A stretch of DNA of 36,633 nucleotides from Porticoccus sp. (GCA_011049795.1 DRHD01000271.1:1-36633); one strand, 5' to 3'. Shown: positions 16,619 through 26,368, counted from the stretch's first letter. The notes: generated from the sequence alone by a model not told the origin. Program-made: numbers and translations.

Positions 16619-18483
16619 GTGAAAAACCTGGTCTGATTCGACGCTTTTTCCGGTTGATTGGTGGCTTACTGAGTGCTGTTCGGGTTCTCATTAATATTGC
16701 TTTTGTGTTGATATTAGTCGGGCTGGTGCTGAGCTTTATTCAGGATGATGTTCAGCCACTTCCAAAACAGGCTGCATTGCGTATTGCTCCGGGCGGTTTT
16801 TTGGTAGAACAAAAAACCTATGTAGATCCGCTTACTCAGATTATGCAGCAGAGCAGGCCCTCCGATGCTGAAACCCTGGTATCAGATCTAATTGAAGCCA
16901 TTGATCGTGCGACTGACGATAGTCGAATCACTAGCATTGTTCTGGAGTTGGGTTACCTGATTGGTGGTGGCATCAGCAAACTGGAAGATATTGGTGGTGC
17001 GCTGGCTCGCTTCAAGAAAAGTGGCAAGCCCATCATTGCTGTAGGTGATAACTACACCCAAGAGCAGTATTACCTGGCCAGTTATGCTGATGAAATTCAT
17101 CTCAATCCGATGGGGGCAGTATTACTGACCGGTTATGGAAGCTACCCCAGCTATTTCAAGGAGGCGCTCGATAAGCTTCGTATCAACCTACATATATTCC
17201 GAGTTGGCACCTACAAGGATGCCATTGAGCCCTTCACCCGTAACGATATGTCCGCAGCATCCCGAGAACACACGACGGAGTGGCTTAGTGCCCTGTGGTC
17301 TGTTTATACCAGCAGGGTAGAGGCCTTGCGTGGTCTGCCAACTGATGCAATCAATGATTATGTTAATAACCTAGGTCATAAGCTGGCCGGGCATGACGGT
17401 GATGCTTCGGCATTGACCGTTGCTACAGGCTTGGTGGATCAGCTATCAACACGGCCACAGATGCTGGCTCGACTTCAACAGTTAGCGGGTGTGAATGATG
17501 AGGGTGGTTACCTCAGTATTGAGGTCAGTCAGTATCTCCGCCACTTGCGTCGAGCGGAAGCCCTACAGGTGGAGCCCGAGTCCTCCAAGATTGGGTTAAT
17601 TGTCGCTAAAGGCATGATTCTTGATGGTGAGCAGCAAGCGGGCACGGTCGGCAGTGATAGTTTGACGGCATTGTTTAAGCAAGCTCGTGATGATGAACAG
17701 ATTGAAGCACTGGTATTGCGAATCGATAGTCCCGGAGGCAGTGCTTTTGCTTCTGAAGTGATTCGTCAGGAAGTGGCTCTCACCAGGCAATCAGGTATCC
17801 CTGTCATTGTTTCGATGGGTTCCGTGGCGGCATCGGGTGGTTACTGGATTGCCATGGGTGCCGATCAGGTTTGGGCCAGTCCCACCACGATTACCGGCTC
17901 TATTGGTGTATTCGGCATAATTCCCACCTTTGAAGACAGCCTGACGGCTCTGGGTGTTCACAGTGATGGCGTTGGTACCACAACAATGGCCGACTTCTTT
18001 CGGTTAGATCGACCTATGTCTCCACAGGCCGAACAAGTGATCCAGTTTGGTGTTAATCACGTTTATGGTCGTTTTCTATCGTTGGTTGCCGAGGCTAGAC
18101 ACAGTACGCCCAATGAAATTCATGAAGTAGCGCAGGGTCGAGTCTGGACCGGAGAAAAGGCATTAGCTCTGGGGCTGGTGGATGAACTGGGCAATCTACA
18201 ACAGGCCATTGCCGCCGCTGCTGACGTGGCTGAGCTTGAAACCTATAAGGTTGAACTGATAGAGCCTCCGCTGAATTTCTCTGAGCAGTTGATGCAAGGG
18301 ATTGCCAATAGTCAGGTAGGTGCTTTGGTTTCCATCGTGTCTGTGAAGATAGCGCCGGAGAAGTGGTTGCCCACCAGTTTGGTGTCGAGTTTTTATGGCC
18401 TGACAAGGAAGTTGGAGTTGCTGGTCAATTTCAATGATCCACGAGGCTTGTATCTGAATTGTTTCGAGTGTATGGATCAGTAG
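16615..18483 (+). CDS. sppA: Signal peptide peptidase SppA (67K type)
   Basis: Membrane-bound serine/lysine protease that degrades cleaved signal peptides in the inner membrane. The 622 residues show a single N-terminal anchor (about 20-43) and the duplicated peptidase fold of the long form. VGTYKDAIEPF contains the general-base Lys201, and GSVAASGGYW contains the nucleophile Ser407 (E. coli Lys209 and Ser409). DSPGGSAFAS precedes the serine block. The start overlaps the DUF2069 stop (ATGA). The extra C-terminal part (LLVNFNDPRGLYLNCFECMDQ-type end) is unlike that of E. coli but normal for this group. A rho-independent terminator follows at 18537. Confidence 0.94.
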   Translation: MSEKPGLIRRFFRLIGGLLSAVRVLINIAFVLILVGLVLSFIQDDVQPLPKQAALRIAPGGFLVEQKTYVDPLTQIMQQSRPSDAETLVSDLIEAIDRATDDSRITSIVLELGYLIGGGISKLEDIGGALARFKKSGKPIIAVGDNYTQEQYYLASYADEIHLNPMGAVLLTGYGSYPSYFKEALDKLRINLHIFRVGTYKDAIEPFTRNDMSAASREHTTEWLSALWSVYTSRVEALRGLPTDAINDYVNNLGHKLAGHDGDASALTVATGLVDQLSTRPQMLARLQQLAGVNDEGGYLSIEVSQYLRHLRRAEALQVEPESSKIGLIVAKGMILDGEQQAGTVGSDSLTALFKQARDDEQIEALVLRIDSPGGSAFASEVIRQEVALTRQSGIPVIVSMGSVAASGGYWIAMGADQVWASPTTITGSIGVFGIIPTFEDSLTALGVHSDGVGTTTMADFFRLDRPMSPQAEQVIQFGVNHVYGRFLSLVAEARHSTPNEIHEVAQGRVWTGEKALALGLVDELGNLQQAIAAAADVAELETYKVELIEPPLNFSEQLMQGIANSQVGALVSIVSVKIAPEKWLPTSLVSSFYGLTRKLELLVNFNDPRGLYLNCFECMDQ

Positions 18484-18529
18484 TATCCAGATATCAGGGC
18501 TAGGTATCAGGATCAGGTATCAGGAATAG
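18472..18529 (+). repeat. 13-bp degenerate tandem repeat starting at the sppA stop
   Basis: Units ATATCAGGGCTAG (18491-18503), GTATCAGGATCAG (18504-18516) and GTATCAGGAATAG (18517-18529) run head to tail. A looser related unit GTATGGATCAGTA covers the sppA stop codon (about 18472-18484). Confidence 0.6.
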
Positions 18530-18536
18530 CAGGTAC

Positions 18537-18566
18537 AAAAAAGGCGGCCTAAATAGCCGCCTTTTT
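18537..18566. terminator. Rho-independent terminator, bidirectional, sppA/fdxA
   Basis: GGCGGC (18543-18548) pairs with GCCGCC (18556-18561) around a CTAAATA loop, with A6 before and T5 after. It serves sppA on the plus strand and can serve fdxA on the minus strand. Confidence 0.9.
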
Positions 18567-18591
18567 AATGTCTGTGTCTGACGTGTTAATG

Positions 18592-18643
18592 CTCTAGAAA
18601 CTAATGCTTCAGGAACTAATACCTCTAGGAGCTAGCGCTCCAG
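18592..18643 (-). repeat. 15-16-bp degenerate tandem repeat across the fdxA stop
   Basis: CTCTAGAAACTAATG (18592-18606), CTTCAGGAACTAATAC (18607-18622) and CTCTAGGAGCTAGCG (18623-18637), followed by a partial CTCCAG (18638-18643). The fdxA stop codon (18632-18634) lies in the third unit, so the array begins in the last codons and extends downstream. Confidence 0.55.
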
Positions 18644-18955
18644 ATGTTGTAGCTTGCCGGTTACGCCGTCCCACTTTTCCGCATCGGCAGATGGTTCTTT
18701 CTTCTCGGTGATATTGGGCCACACTTCTGCCAATTCGGTATTCAGTTCCAAGTAGATTTGTTGATCTTCTGGTAGCTCGTCTTCCGAGAAAATGGCCTCG
18801 GCAGGACACTCTGGTTCACAGAGAGCACAGTCAATACACTCATCAGGGTGGATCACCAAGAAGTTAGGGCCTTCGTAAAAGCAGTCAACCGGGCAAACTT
18901 CTACACAATCAGTGTATTTGCACTTGATACAGTTTTCTCCGACGATGAAGGTCAT
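18632..18955 (-). CDS. fdxA: Seven-iron ferredoxin
   Basis: Small electron carrier with one [3Fe-4S] and one [4Fe-4S] cluster. From the ATG at 18955 (GGAG upstream) it has 107 residues; a longer frame adds 10 non-homologous residues. Cys9, Cys17, Cys21 and Cys50 would hold the three-iron cluster. Cys25, Cys40, Cys43 and Cys46 would hold the four-iron cluster, matching Azotobacter FdI with a shift of one. Cys12 is the extra free cysteine of this family. The C-terminal half ([13 protein letters not shown]) is acidic and typical. The neighbour mutS, about 120 bases away, is a conserved partner in Pseudomonas relatives. Confidence 0.94.
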   Translation of the reverse strand: MTFIVGENCIKCKYTDCVEVCPVDCFYEGPNFLVIHPDECIDCALCEPECPAEAIFSEDELPEDQQIYLELNTELAEVWPNITEKKEPSADAEKWDGVTGKLQHLER

Positions 18956-19073
18956 CTGGTGTTCTCCGTAAGGCTGGGGTTCCAACAGCGGCGCATTATA
19001 CAGAAATCAATTCCCAAATTTAAACCCCGAATTCAAACTATAGTGTACTAAATTTCTCGGTTTTTGCGCTCAA

Positions 19074-21662
19074 TCAAGTTTTATCACTAATTTGTTTCAG
19101 CACGTAGAGCTTTTCTAGCGCTTCTCGGGGGCTTAATTCATCTGGATTCACAGCTGATACTGCGTCGAGTAGCGCAGAGGCAATGGGGTCAGAAAATAGC
19201 TCACTTTGGATAGGCTGTGATGCCTTGGTAGTATTGGGCTTGACCGTGGGATGCGCCCCTGCTTCAAGGCTAGCTAGTTCCTGGCGTGCCAGAGTAATGA
19301 CTTCTGGTGGTATCCCGGCCAGTTTAGCCACTTGAATACCATAGCTTTGGCTGGCGGGCCCCTCCTGAATTGAGTGCAGGAATACAAGGTCATCATTGTA
19401 TTCCGTGGCATCCAGGTGAACATTGGCGACGCCAGCGGTTTTGTCCGGCAGGCTGGTCAATTCAAAATAGTGCGTGGCAAACAGTGTGAACGCCTTTACT
19501 TTCTCGGCCAGCTGCACGGCACAAGCCCAAGCCAGTGACAAGCCATCAAAGGTGCTGGTACCACGGCCCACTTCATCCATTAATACCAGACTTCGCTCTG
19601 TGGCATTGTGAAGAATATTGGCAGTTTCGGTCATTTCCACCATAAAGGTAGAACGGCCACCGGCCAGATCATCGGATGAGCCAATGCGGGTAAAGATACG
19701 ATCTACCAGCCCCATACTGGCACTTTGTGCGGGTACGCAACTGCCAATATGAGCCAGTAATACAATGAGGGCGGCTTGCCGCATATAGGTGGATTTACCA
19801 CCCATGTTAGGGCCGGTTATCACTAGCATTCGGCGCTGATCGTTCAATGTTAGGTCGTTGGCCACAAAGGGGCTGTCCAGAACCTGTTCTACGACTGGGT
19901 GGCGCCCACCGATGACATTCATACCCGGTTGCTCAATAAGTGTGGGGGCAGTCAGGTTTAGGGTGTCGGCCCGTTCTGCCAGGTTTACCAGCACATCCAG
20001 TTCAGAGATAGCCCCAGCGCAGTCTTGCAAGGGTAGCAGCTGTTCATTAAGGGTTTCGACCAAGGCTTGATAGAGGGCTTTCTCTCGCGTCAGGGCACGG
20101 CTTTTGGCACTCAGGGCTTTGTCTTCAAATTCTTTTAGTTCCGGGGTGATAAACCGTTCAGCATTTTTCAGGGTTTGGCGACGTATATAGTCTGCCGGGG
20201 CTTGGTCAGACTGGGCGCGTGAAATTTCGATGTAATAGCCATGAACTCGGTTATAGCCAACTTTGAGCGTGGCAATCCCGGTGCGTTCTTTTTCTCGTGT
20301 TTCCAGATCAATCAAATACTGCCCGGCATTGACGCTGATATTACGTAGCTCATCCAGTTCTCTGTCATATCCTTCAGCAATCACACCACCATCACGAATA
20401 ACCACCGGTGGGTTGTCGATCACTGCGCGAGTTAATAGATCAACGGTTTCCGGGAATTCCGAGGCTTGAACCAAGAGCTGCTGCAAGCGTTCGGACTCTG
20501 AGGTAGATAGAGCAGATTGAATAGCGGGTAATGTGGCGAGGGATTGATTCAGCCGGGTCAAGTCTCTGGGACGCGCTGAGCGCAGTGCCACCCGGCCCAA
20601 AATACGCTCCATATCACCGATATTTTTTAGTTGTTCTACTAAAGCTTCATAGCAGTAGTCCTGACGCAGTTCTGCCAGAGCGTGCTGTCGTTCCTGTAAT
20701 ACAGGGAGGTTGCGTAGTGGCCGATTGATCCAGCGGCACAATAGCCGACCACCCATAGCCGTTGAGGTGTTATCCAACACGGACAACAGTGTATTTTCAG
20801 TACCGCCATTAAGATTGGTGTCCAATTCCAGATTGCGCCGAGTGGCCGCATCCAGAATGACGCTGTCATCACGGTTTTCATGGCTGATGGTGCGAATATG
20901 GGGAAGGGCAGTGCGTTGGGTTTCGCGTGCATATTGCAATAGGCAGCCAGCAGCAGCGAGTGCCAGTGGTAAATGATCACAGCCAAATCCCATCAGGTCT
21001 TTGGTGCCGAATTGGTCGGTCAGTTGTCGGCGTGCAGTGTCCTGTTCGAACTCCCAGGGTTGACGTTGGCGGACGCCTTTACGTTGTTGCAGAAGTTCCG
21101 GGTAGGGAAAGCCCTCATCCACCAATAACTCAGCGGGGTTTAGCCGCTGAAGTTCACTCTGTAAACCTTCAACATCAGAAACTTCCAGTACTAAGAATCG
21201 GCCACTAGCGATATCCAGCGTGGCAATACCAAATTGATCTTTGTGGTGAGCCACCGCAGCGAGCAGGTTATCCCGTCTTTCATCTAGCAGGGCTTCATCA
21301 CTGATCGTACCTGGTGTCACCACCCTAACTACCTGACGTTCCACAGGCCCTTTGCTGGTGGCTGGGTCACCGATCTGTTCGCAAATAGCGACAGACTCTC
21401 CATGCTTGACCAGCTTGGCCAGATAGCCCTCAGCCGCATGATAGGGAATTCCTGCCATCGGGATAGGGTTTCCGCCAGACTTACCCCGTGCGGTAAGTGT
21501 CACATCCATCAGCTGGGAGGCCTTCTTGGCATCGTCGTAAAACAACTCATAGAAATCACCCATGCGATAGAACACCAATTCATTGGGGTGCTCTGCCTTA
21601 ATACGCAAGTACTGCTGCATCATTGGGGTGTGATGCTCCAAAGAGGTTTCCGCTGCGGTCAT
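19074..21662 (-). CDS. mutS: DNA mismatch repair protein MutS
   Basis: Recognises mispaired and looped bases and starts repair with MutL. The 862 residues from the ATG at 21662 fit the family; a TTG six bases earlier is possible, and no ribosome-binding site is clear for either. Domains appear in order. The mismatch-wedge motif is [12 protein letters not shown], near residue 35. The connector and lever segments occupy the middle. The ATPase carries Walker [14 protein letters not shown] (about 615), Walker [17 protein letters not shown] (about 690) and an intact THYFELT. The C-terminal tail ([13 protein letters not shown]) resembles the tetramerisation end of E. coli MutS. Monocistronic, followed by fdxA. 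Confidence 0.97.
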   Translation of the reverse strand: MTAAETSLEHHTPMMQQYLRIKAEHPNELVFYRMGDFYELFYDDAKKASQLMDVTLTARGKSGGNPIPMAGIPYHAAEGYLAKLVKHGESVAICEQIGDPATSKGPVERQVVRVVTPGTISDEALLDERRDNLLAAVAHHKDQFGIATLDIASGRFLVLEVSDVEGLQSELQRLNPAELLVDEGFPYPELLQQRKGVRQRQPWEFEQDTARRQLTDQFGTKDLMGFGCDHLPLALAAAGCLLQYARETQRTALPHIRTISHENRDDSVILDAATRRNLELDTNLNGGTENTLLSVLDNTSTAMGGRLLCRWINRPLRNLPVLQERQHALAELRQDYCYEALVEQLKNIGDMERILGRVALRSARPRDLTRLNQSLATLPAIQSALSTSESERLQQLLVQASEFPETVDLLTRAVIDNPPVVIRDGGVIAEGYDRELDELRNISVNAGQYLIDLETREKERTGIATLKVGYNRVHGYYIEISRAQSDQAPADYIRRQTLKNAERFITPELKEFEDKALSAKSRALTREKALYQALVETLNEQLLPLQDCAGAISELDVLVNLAERADTLNLTAPTLIEQPGMNVIGGRHPVVEQVLDSPFVANDLTLNDQRRMLVITGPNMGGKSTYMRQAALIVLLAHIGSCVPAQSASMGLVDRIFTRIGSSDDLAGGRSTFMVEMTETANILHNATERSLVLMDEVGRGTSTFDGLSLAWACAVQLAEKVKAFTLFATHYFELTSLPDKTAGVANVHLDATEYNDDLVFLHSIQEGPASQSYGIQVAKLAGIPPEVITLARQELASLEAGAHPTVKPNTTKASQPIQSELFSDPIASALLDAVSAVNPDELSPREALEKLYVLKQISDKT

Positions 21663-21836
21663 AATCAATGGTGGCTTGTGTGTGAGAGGATCATGGATTC
21701 TACGTGATTCATTGAGATGAAAAAACAGTTGTGTCGCTATGTGGGAGGTTACTTATGAGATATTTATAACGACCTCTTTATGTAAACCAGAGTCAGTGTC
21801 GGCGCCGTGACAGACCCCGTACAAATTTTTTCTGGC

Positions 21837-21865
21837 TTGCTTTAAAGGTATAACAAAGCTATTAA
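21837..21865 (+). promoter_or_regulatory. Candidate sigma-70 promoter of the HD-GYP gene
   Basis: TTGCTT (21837-21842) and TATTAA (21860-21865), 17 bases apart, leave a leader of about 45-50 bases. The 256-base gap between mutS and this gene otherwise shows nothing recognisable. Confidence 0.45.
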
Positions 21866-21918
21866 TTGTTAGAGATGGCTGGACAGAAAAATTAAAGTGC
21901 CCTCTTTCTCTGAAGCAG

Positions 21919-23232
21919 GTGATACTTTTGACGAAAAATTCAAATCATTCAAACATTCGTCGTACGCTGATACTTCGGATCTTGTTAGCCACCGTTGTGA
22001 TTGCTGCCATTTTTGCTGTTATTGCGATAAAGACCCAACAAGACCGGCTGGAAAATGCTCTGGGTGATCTGGTGCGAATGCGGATTCATATGTTCAATGG
22101 CCAATTGTTACCCCTCCTTGATGCACCAGGCGATCTTGATCCTGAGAAGGTCCAGGCTAAGCTTGAAAGCTTTGCCAGCGATGGCGGCGCCTCTCTCTAT
22201 GTTCATGGAAAGGCTGTAGTTGCCCGAATTTACGATGAGAATAGTCAGGAGATTGCCGGTCTTTCCGATGCCTCCTACCCGAGACTGGAATTAGTGGGAT
22301 CTGCCATGGATGCAGGCCAACACTTGCCTCCTGACCCTGACGGCTTTCGTACTACAGTGAGGTTGGAGGGGGCCCCTTATGTGGGTGTGGCTGTTCCTCT
22401 TTTGAACTCGAATAAAGAGATGGTGGCCCATGCAGAAGTTGTCTTCTCTCTGTCCCCTTCAGCGGCTGCAAAGTTGAAGCGCAACATGCTACGTACAGTT
22501 TTTTATGTGATCGCTATTGTGCTTGCTACAGCGTTGACTATTTATCCTATTATCAGAGGGTTGCTTACTCAGTTGGTCAAGTATTCAGGAGAACTCCTGC
22601 AAGCGAACCTGGAGACTATGTTGGTGTTGGGTGGCACTATTGCAAAACGTGATAGTGATACTGATGCACATAATTATCGTGTCTCAATTTACTCCGTTCG
22701 TCTGGCCGAAGAGGTCGGCCTTTCAGATAATCAGATTCAAAGCCTGATCAAAGGAGCTCTCCTTCATGATGTGGGTAAAGTGGGAATACGAGATGACATA
22801 TTGCTCAAGCCTGGCAAGCTTGATGAGCAGGAATTCGAAATTATGAAAACCCATGTAAATCACGGTATCGATATCACCTCGCGGGCGAAATGGCTGTCAG
22901 ATGGCCAGCCTGTTGTTGGCGGGCATCATGAGAAGTTTGATGGTTCTGGTTATCCCGGTGGGCTTGCAGGGGAAGCAATACCTATCCTTGCTCGTATCTT
23001 TGCTATTGCTGATGTGTTTGATGCGTTGACGTCTAAGCGACCTTATAAAGAGCCATTTTCCTTTGATAAAACGTTGTTGATTCTCGAGGATTCACGGGGG
23101 AGTCATTTCGACCCTGATTTATTGGATGTATTTACCCGAATCGCGGAGCAACTGTATAAAACATACAGCGGTGAGGAGAATGATATCTCCAGAGAACACT
23201 TGGGGACGATAATTACGCATTATTTTCATTAA
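21919..23232 (+). CDS. HD-GYP cyclic-di-GMP phosphodiesterase, membrane sensor
   Basis: Degrades cyclic-di-GMP in response to a signal sensed outside the membrane. The 437 residues have helix 1 (about 18-36), a periplasmic sensor of about 155 residues, helix 2 (about 194-215) and then the HD-GYP domain. The catalytic blocks are LLHDVGKVGI, HHEKFDGSGYPGGL (GYP present) and a metal-binding DVFDALTSKRPYK. All key residues are intact, so it should be active. The first codon is GTG at 21919. A TTG at 21928, with AGGTG five bases upstream, is an equally good start. It converges on a PAS-GGDEF gene, giving a synthesis/degradation pair. Confidence 0.9.
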   Translation: MILLTKNSNHSNIRRTLILRILLATVVIAAIFAVIAIKTQQDRLENALGDLVRMRIHMFNGQLLPLLDAPGDLDPEKVQAKLESFASDGGASLYVHGKAVVARIYDENSQEIAGLSDASYPRLELVGSAMDAGQHLPPDPDGFRTTVRLEGAPYVGVAVPLLNSNKEMVAHAEVVFSLSPSAAAKLKRNMLRTVFYVIAIVLATALTIYPIIRGLLTQLVKYSGELLQANLETMLVLGGTIAKRDSDTDAHNYRVSIYSVRLAEEVGLSDNQIQSLIKGALLHDVGKVGIRDDILLKPGKLDEQEFEIMKTHVNHGIDITSRAKWLSDGQPVVGGHHEKFDGSGYPGGLAGEAIPILARIFAIADVFDALTSKRPYKEPFSFDKTLLILEDSRGSHFDPDLLDVFTRIAEQLYKTYSGEENDISREHLGTIITHYFH

Positions 23233-23298
23233 AGTATTTTTTCAAAGAAGCTTTAAGGGGGGGCTGTAATTGAAAATGAGAATAACGCTTAGTTGACT

Positions 23299-23343
23299 CC
23301 GACCCTGAATAACCCAACCTCTATAATCCGACCCCTATAACCC
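23299..23343 (-). repeat. 14-15-bp degenerate tandem repeat across the GGDEF-gene stop
   Basis: Read on the minus strand, GGGTTATAGGGGTC, GGATTATAGAGGTT and GGGTTATTCAGGGTC follow each other. The first contains the last Gly and Leu codons and the stop of the GGDEF gene. Confidence 0.6.
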
Positions 23344-24285
23344 TTGGACACTCTGGTTTCGCCCAAGAGCTTTTGCTTCATACAACGCTTTATCTGCCAG
23401 GGTGACAAGCCGTGAGGGGTTATCTTGCGATGATGGTATAAGGCTGACGATACCATCGCTCAAGGTGACAGTGTTAGATACGGTGCTGGTTTTATGGGGG
23501 ATTTTCAGCCTAGTGACGTTTGATCGAATACGTTCTGCAATGTTAAAGGCACCGTCAAGTGGTGTATTTGGCAGCAAAAGGCAAAATTCTTCGCCGCCAT
23601 ATCGGGTGGCCATATCACTACTACGCAATAAGCTGCGTTGTAAAACACTAGCTACGGACTGTAAGCATTCATCTCCTGCCGTATGGCCGTATGTGTCATT
23701 GTATTGTTTAAAGTAATCGATATCTAAAAGGATTAATGAGAGGGGTTGCTGATTGCGAATGCCTCGGGTCCATTCCTTGTTTAGATGTTCGTTAAAAAAA
23801 CGTCGGTTGTGAAGGCCTGTCAGCTCATCGGTGACCGCCAGTTCTTCGAGGGCTGCTTGAGTATTTTTATAATCTGTATTGTCGCGAATCGTTTGTACAA
23901 CAGCGATCAATGTGCCGTGCTCATCGTAGACGGGGCCTGCGTCGGCCGTTAGATAGAGTCGGTTCCCCGTGCGGGGCATGAAGCACCAGTTTTCAGCTTT
24001 GTAACCATTGCCATGCATAGAAGGTTGGGCGTGAGCGGCATAAAGCTTGTTCAGTTCATGGGTTCGGCCTTGAACGATAACATCGGACAAACATATTCTT
24101 TGTTTTGAATAAAATGCTTTCCAGTGATCTTGGGTGCCGATGACTTCATTGGCGGGAATCCCTGTCAGTATTTCACAGGCGCGATTCCAGATAGTGACTC
24201 TGCCATCCTTGTCTAGCACGAATGTAGCTGTCACCAGATGTTCCATCAGACTAACAGCAAATTCCTGTTGCTCGGGTTTGTTCAT
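23335..24285 (-). CDS. PAS-GGDEF diguanylate cyclase
   Basis: Makes cyclic-di-GMP from two GTP. From the ATG at 24285 (AAGGA upstream) it has 316 residues. A PAS domain (about 10-130) starts FVLDKDGRVTIWNRACEILTGI and probably binds a small ligand or cofactor. After the linker LEELAVTDELTGLHNRRFFNEHL comes the GGDEF domain. The active site RYGGEEF is intact, and RSSD five residues before it is a product-inhibition I-site. The strand usually reading S-I-G is LSDGIV here, a mild departure. There is no membrane helix, so it is cytosolic. It converges on the HD-GYP phosphodiesterase. Confidence 0.93.
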   Translation of the reverse strand: MNKPEQQEFAVSLMEHLVTATFVLDKDGRVTIWNRACEILTGIPANEVIGTQDHWKAFYSKQRICLSDVIVQGRTHELNKLYAAHAQPSMHGNGYKAENWCFMPRTGNRLYLTADAGPVYDEHGTLIAVVQTIRDNTDYKNTQAALEELAVTDELTGLHNRRFFNEHLNKEWTRGIRNQQPLSLILLDIDYFKQYNDTYGHTAGDECLQSVASVLQRSLLRSSDMATRYGGEEFCLLLPNTPLDGAFNIAERIRSNVTRLKIPHKTSTVSNTVTLSDGIVSLIPSSQDNPSRLVTLADKALYEAKALGRNQSVQGL

Positions 24286-24366
24286 CAACCGGGTTCCTTG
24301 AGTTGTCGACTGTCTAGCTCTTGATATGGCGGTGCATAGTATCCATTAGTTGGAGGGGTGTCGATA

Positions 24367-24492
24367 ATGTGGAAGAAAGGCTGTTTCAGTGGTGAAATTA
24401 AAGGTAATGCGAATGAACGGGGCCGTAACGATTATTTGTTGACTACTCCCCCTATTACTCTCATAGATTCTCCCTCTCATCACTGTTCATAG
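24367..24492 (+). CDS. Possible 41-residue small protein
   Basis: A short frame with a very good ribosome-binding site (GGAGGGG, about 8 bases before the ATG). It encodes MWKKGCFSGEIKGNANERG, then a Pro/Thr/Ser-rich end finishing HHCS. It has no hydrophobic segment and no recognised domain. It lies in the 264-base gap between the GGDEF gene and the RNA methyltransferase, and could be a leader peptide or chance. Confidence 0.25.
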   Translation: MWKKGCFSGEIKGNANERGRNDYLLTTPPITLIDSPSHHCS

Positions 24493-24505
24493 TGTTAATA
24501 TGGCC

Positions 24506-24521
24506 GCCGCTGAAAAGCGGC
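24506..24521 (+). promoter_or_regulatory. GNRA-type hairpin in methyltransferase leader
   Basis: GCCGCT (24506-24511) pairs with AGCGGC (24516-24521) around a GAAA loop. A TGTTAATAT extended -10 (24493-24501) lies just upstream, so the hairpin would sit at the 5' end of the mRNA, about 28 bases before the TTG start. Confidence 0.35.
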
Positions 24522-24549
24522 CCTTGCCATACTTGAGAAAGGTATCACC

Positions 24550-25692
24550 TTGAAACAAAGACGACGTCATACAAAACCCAAGAAGAAATTCGTTGAGCGC
24601 TCTCTGGAGTTTGCTATCGAAAATATGGATTCCCTAGGGCAGGGCGTCGCTAAAATTGATAACAAACCCTGTTTTATCCCCAAAACATTACCGGGTGAAA
24701 CGGGTGTTGCGACCTTAACCAAGGCCAGCAAAGGCGTTATGTTTGCCCGTATGAAGTCATTAGACATTACCGCCGATAACCGTGAAGAGCCGGCGTGTGT
24801 GCATTTTGAGAATTGTCCGGGGTGTCACTACCTACATACGGATTATCAAAGTGAGTTACTGTATAAAGAACAGGCGTTAGATAACCATTTGAAGCGACTC
24901 TCTGCCCCTGTTCCTGAGGTCGAGGTAGTACCTACTGAGCAGCGTCTTGGTTACCGCAACCGTATTCAGTTGCACTACCGGCATAAGTACATTGGCATGA
25001 TCGATGGGGTGACCAATAATATTCTAGAAATTCCTGAATGTCTGGTGATTGATGAGCGCCTGAGAACAGCATTTGATGAACTATATAACGATAAAAGCTG
25101 GACTGAGGATCACGAGGGAAATGGCCACTGTGAGTTGTATCTAACGGAAGAGGGCGTTGGTGTTGAGTGGGATAAGCCCTATGCCCACGGTGGATTTAGT
25201 CAGGTGAATGAGGCCATGAACAGGGTGCTCAGAGAGGCTGTGCTGAAGACACTGAAAGATGATGAAGTTGGTACCTTGCTGGACTTGTTCTCAGGTGAGG
25301 GCAGCTTGTCGGACCCGATTGTTGAAGGTAATGATGCCATTGAGCGGGTGATGGTGGATTATGCACCAGAGCGTGTTAAGCAAGAGTCTTTGAGCTTTAT
25401 CCATTTGGATTTATTTGCTGAAACATCGTTGCGAGCTTTCAAACGGCGTTGTGAGCATAAGCAATTCGATGTGATATTGGTTGACCCTCCTCGAAAAGGG
25501 TTTGCTGATTTAGCACTTTGGGTTAACGCATTGAAACCCAAAAAGTTAATCTATGTGAGCTGTAATGCGGCTACGATGGTAAGAGATCTTCAACAGCTGT
25601 CAGGTAAATATGTCATTGAACAGGTCAGTTTGATTGATTTGTTCCCTGGGACGTATCACTACGAGACGTTGGTTACTATTACCTTTGATTAG
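24550..25692 (+). CDS. TrmA/RlmD-family RNA 5-methyluridine methyltransferase
   Basis: S-adenosylmethionine-dependent methylation of a uridine in RNA (rRNA by analogy with RlmD). The 380 residues have a basic N-terminus, a TRAM-like domain (about 14-72), an iron-sulphur site and a Rossmann methyltransferase. Cys83, Cys89, Cys92 and Cys164 match the [4Fe-4S] cysteines of E. coli RlmD (81, 87, 90 and 162). DLFSGEGSLSDP is the SAM loop, and LVDPPRKGF and YVSCNAATMVRDL (nucleophilic Cys) are present. It is shorter than RlmD (433), so the paralogue is undecided and no symbol is given. The start is TTG, preceded by GAAAGG. It stands alone before pncC. Confidence 0.88.
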   Translation: MKQRRRHTKPKKKFVERSLEFAIENMDSLGQGVAKIDNKPCFIPKTLPGETGVATLTKASKGVMFARMKSLDITADNREEPACVHFENCPGCHYLHTDYQSELLYKEQALDNHLKRLSAPVPEVEVVPTEQRLGYRNRIQLHYRHKYIGMIDGVTNNILEIPECLVIDERLRTAFDELYNDKSWTEDHEGNGHCELYLTEEGVGVEWDKPYAHGGFSQVNEAMNRVLREAVLKTLKDDEVGTLLDLFSGEGSLSDPIVEGNDAIERVMVDYAPERVKQESLSFIHLDLFAETSLRAFKRRCEHKQFDVILVDPPRKGFADLALWVNALKPKKLIYVSCNAATMVRDLQQLSGKYVIEQVSLIDLFPGTYHYETLVTITFD

Positions 25693-25768
25693 ACCGGTGA
25701 TCGTTCTGGTGCCGTTCGAACTAAAAATACTCTTGAAGTAATGGCACGGCTGTCTTAAGTTATTCAAA

Positions 25769-26257
25769 ATGAATAGCCATATCAAAGACCTTTCTACCCA
25801 GCTTGGAGAGTTACTGCTTTCCAGGCAGTTCACCGTGACCTGTGCTGAGTCTTGCACCGGGGGTGGCATAGCCAGCGCTATCACCGATATTGCCGGAAGC
25901 TCCCAGTGGTTTCATGCAGGATTTGTCACCTATGCAAACGATTTTAAGCGGCAATTGTTACGTGTATCTCCAGAAACCCTAGTATCTGAGGGTGCCGTCA
26001 GTGGGGCTGTGGTGAGACAAATGGCAGAGGGTGCATTAATGGCTACCGGTGCCGATATTGCTGTGGCGGTGAGTGGGGTGGCTGGACCAGATGGCGGTAC
26101 AGAAGATAAGCCCGTTGGTATGGTGTGGTTTGCCTGGGCGATGAAGAATAGCGTTGTGACTACTCTTTGCGTTCAGTTTAAGGGAGATAGAGCAGCGGTA
26201 CGGCAGGCTGCAGTTGAACAGGCGCTGATAGGGCTGATTGAGGTGCTTAAAAATTAG
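25769..26257 (+). CDS. pncC: Nicotinamide-nucleotide amidohydrolase (CinA C-terminal type)
   Basis: Hydrolyses nicotinamide mononucleotide to the nicotinate form for NAD recycling. The 162-residue protein is the stand-alone CinA C-terminal domain. TCAESCTGGGIAS (about 28-40) carries the catalytic Ser, and GVAGPDGGTEDKPVGMVWFA (about 103-122) is the second active-site run. It sits 111 bases upstream of recA, as in many Gammaproteobacteria (older name ygaD). The LexA box starts three bases after its stop, so recA can be induced independently. Confidence 0.93.
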   Translation: MNSHIKDLSTQLGELLLSRQFTVTCAESCTGGGIASAITDIAGSSQWFHAGFVTYANDFKRQLLRVSPETLVSEGAVSGAVVRQMAEGALMATGADIAVAVSGVAGPDGGTEDKPVGMVWFAWAMKNSVVTTLCVQFKGDRAAVRQAAVEQALIGLIEVLKN

Positions 26258-26259
26258 CA

Positions 26260-26279
26260 TACTGTATGGCTATACAGTA
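26260..26279 (+). promoter_or_regulatory. LexA (SOS) box of recA
   Basis: TACTGTATGGCTATACAGTA agrees with the consensus CTGT-N8-ACAG and differs from the full E. coli consensus only in the centre. It lies exactly in the spacer of a candidate promoter, TTAGCA (26254-26259) with TATAAA (26278-26283), 18 bases apart. Bound LexA would therefore block polymerase. Confidence 0.95.
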
Positions 26280-26368
26280 TAAAAGAATTGGGGTAAGCTA
26301 CGAGCAATTCAAGTATTAAGTACAACTACCGCAAAGAACTATCACCACAAAGAATAGAGGCATCAACA

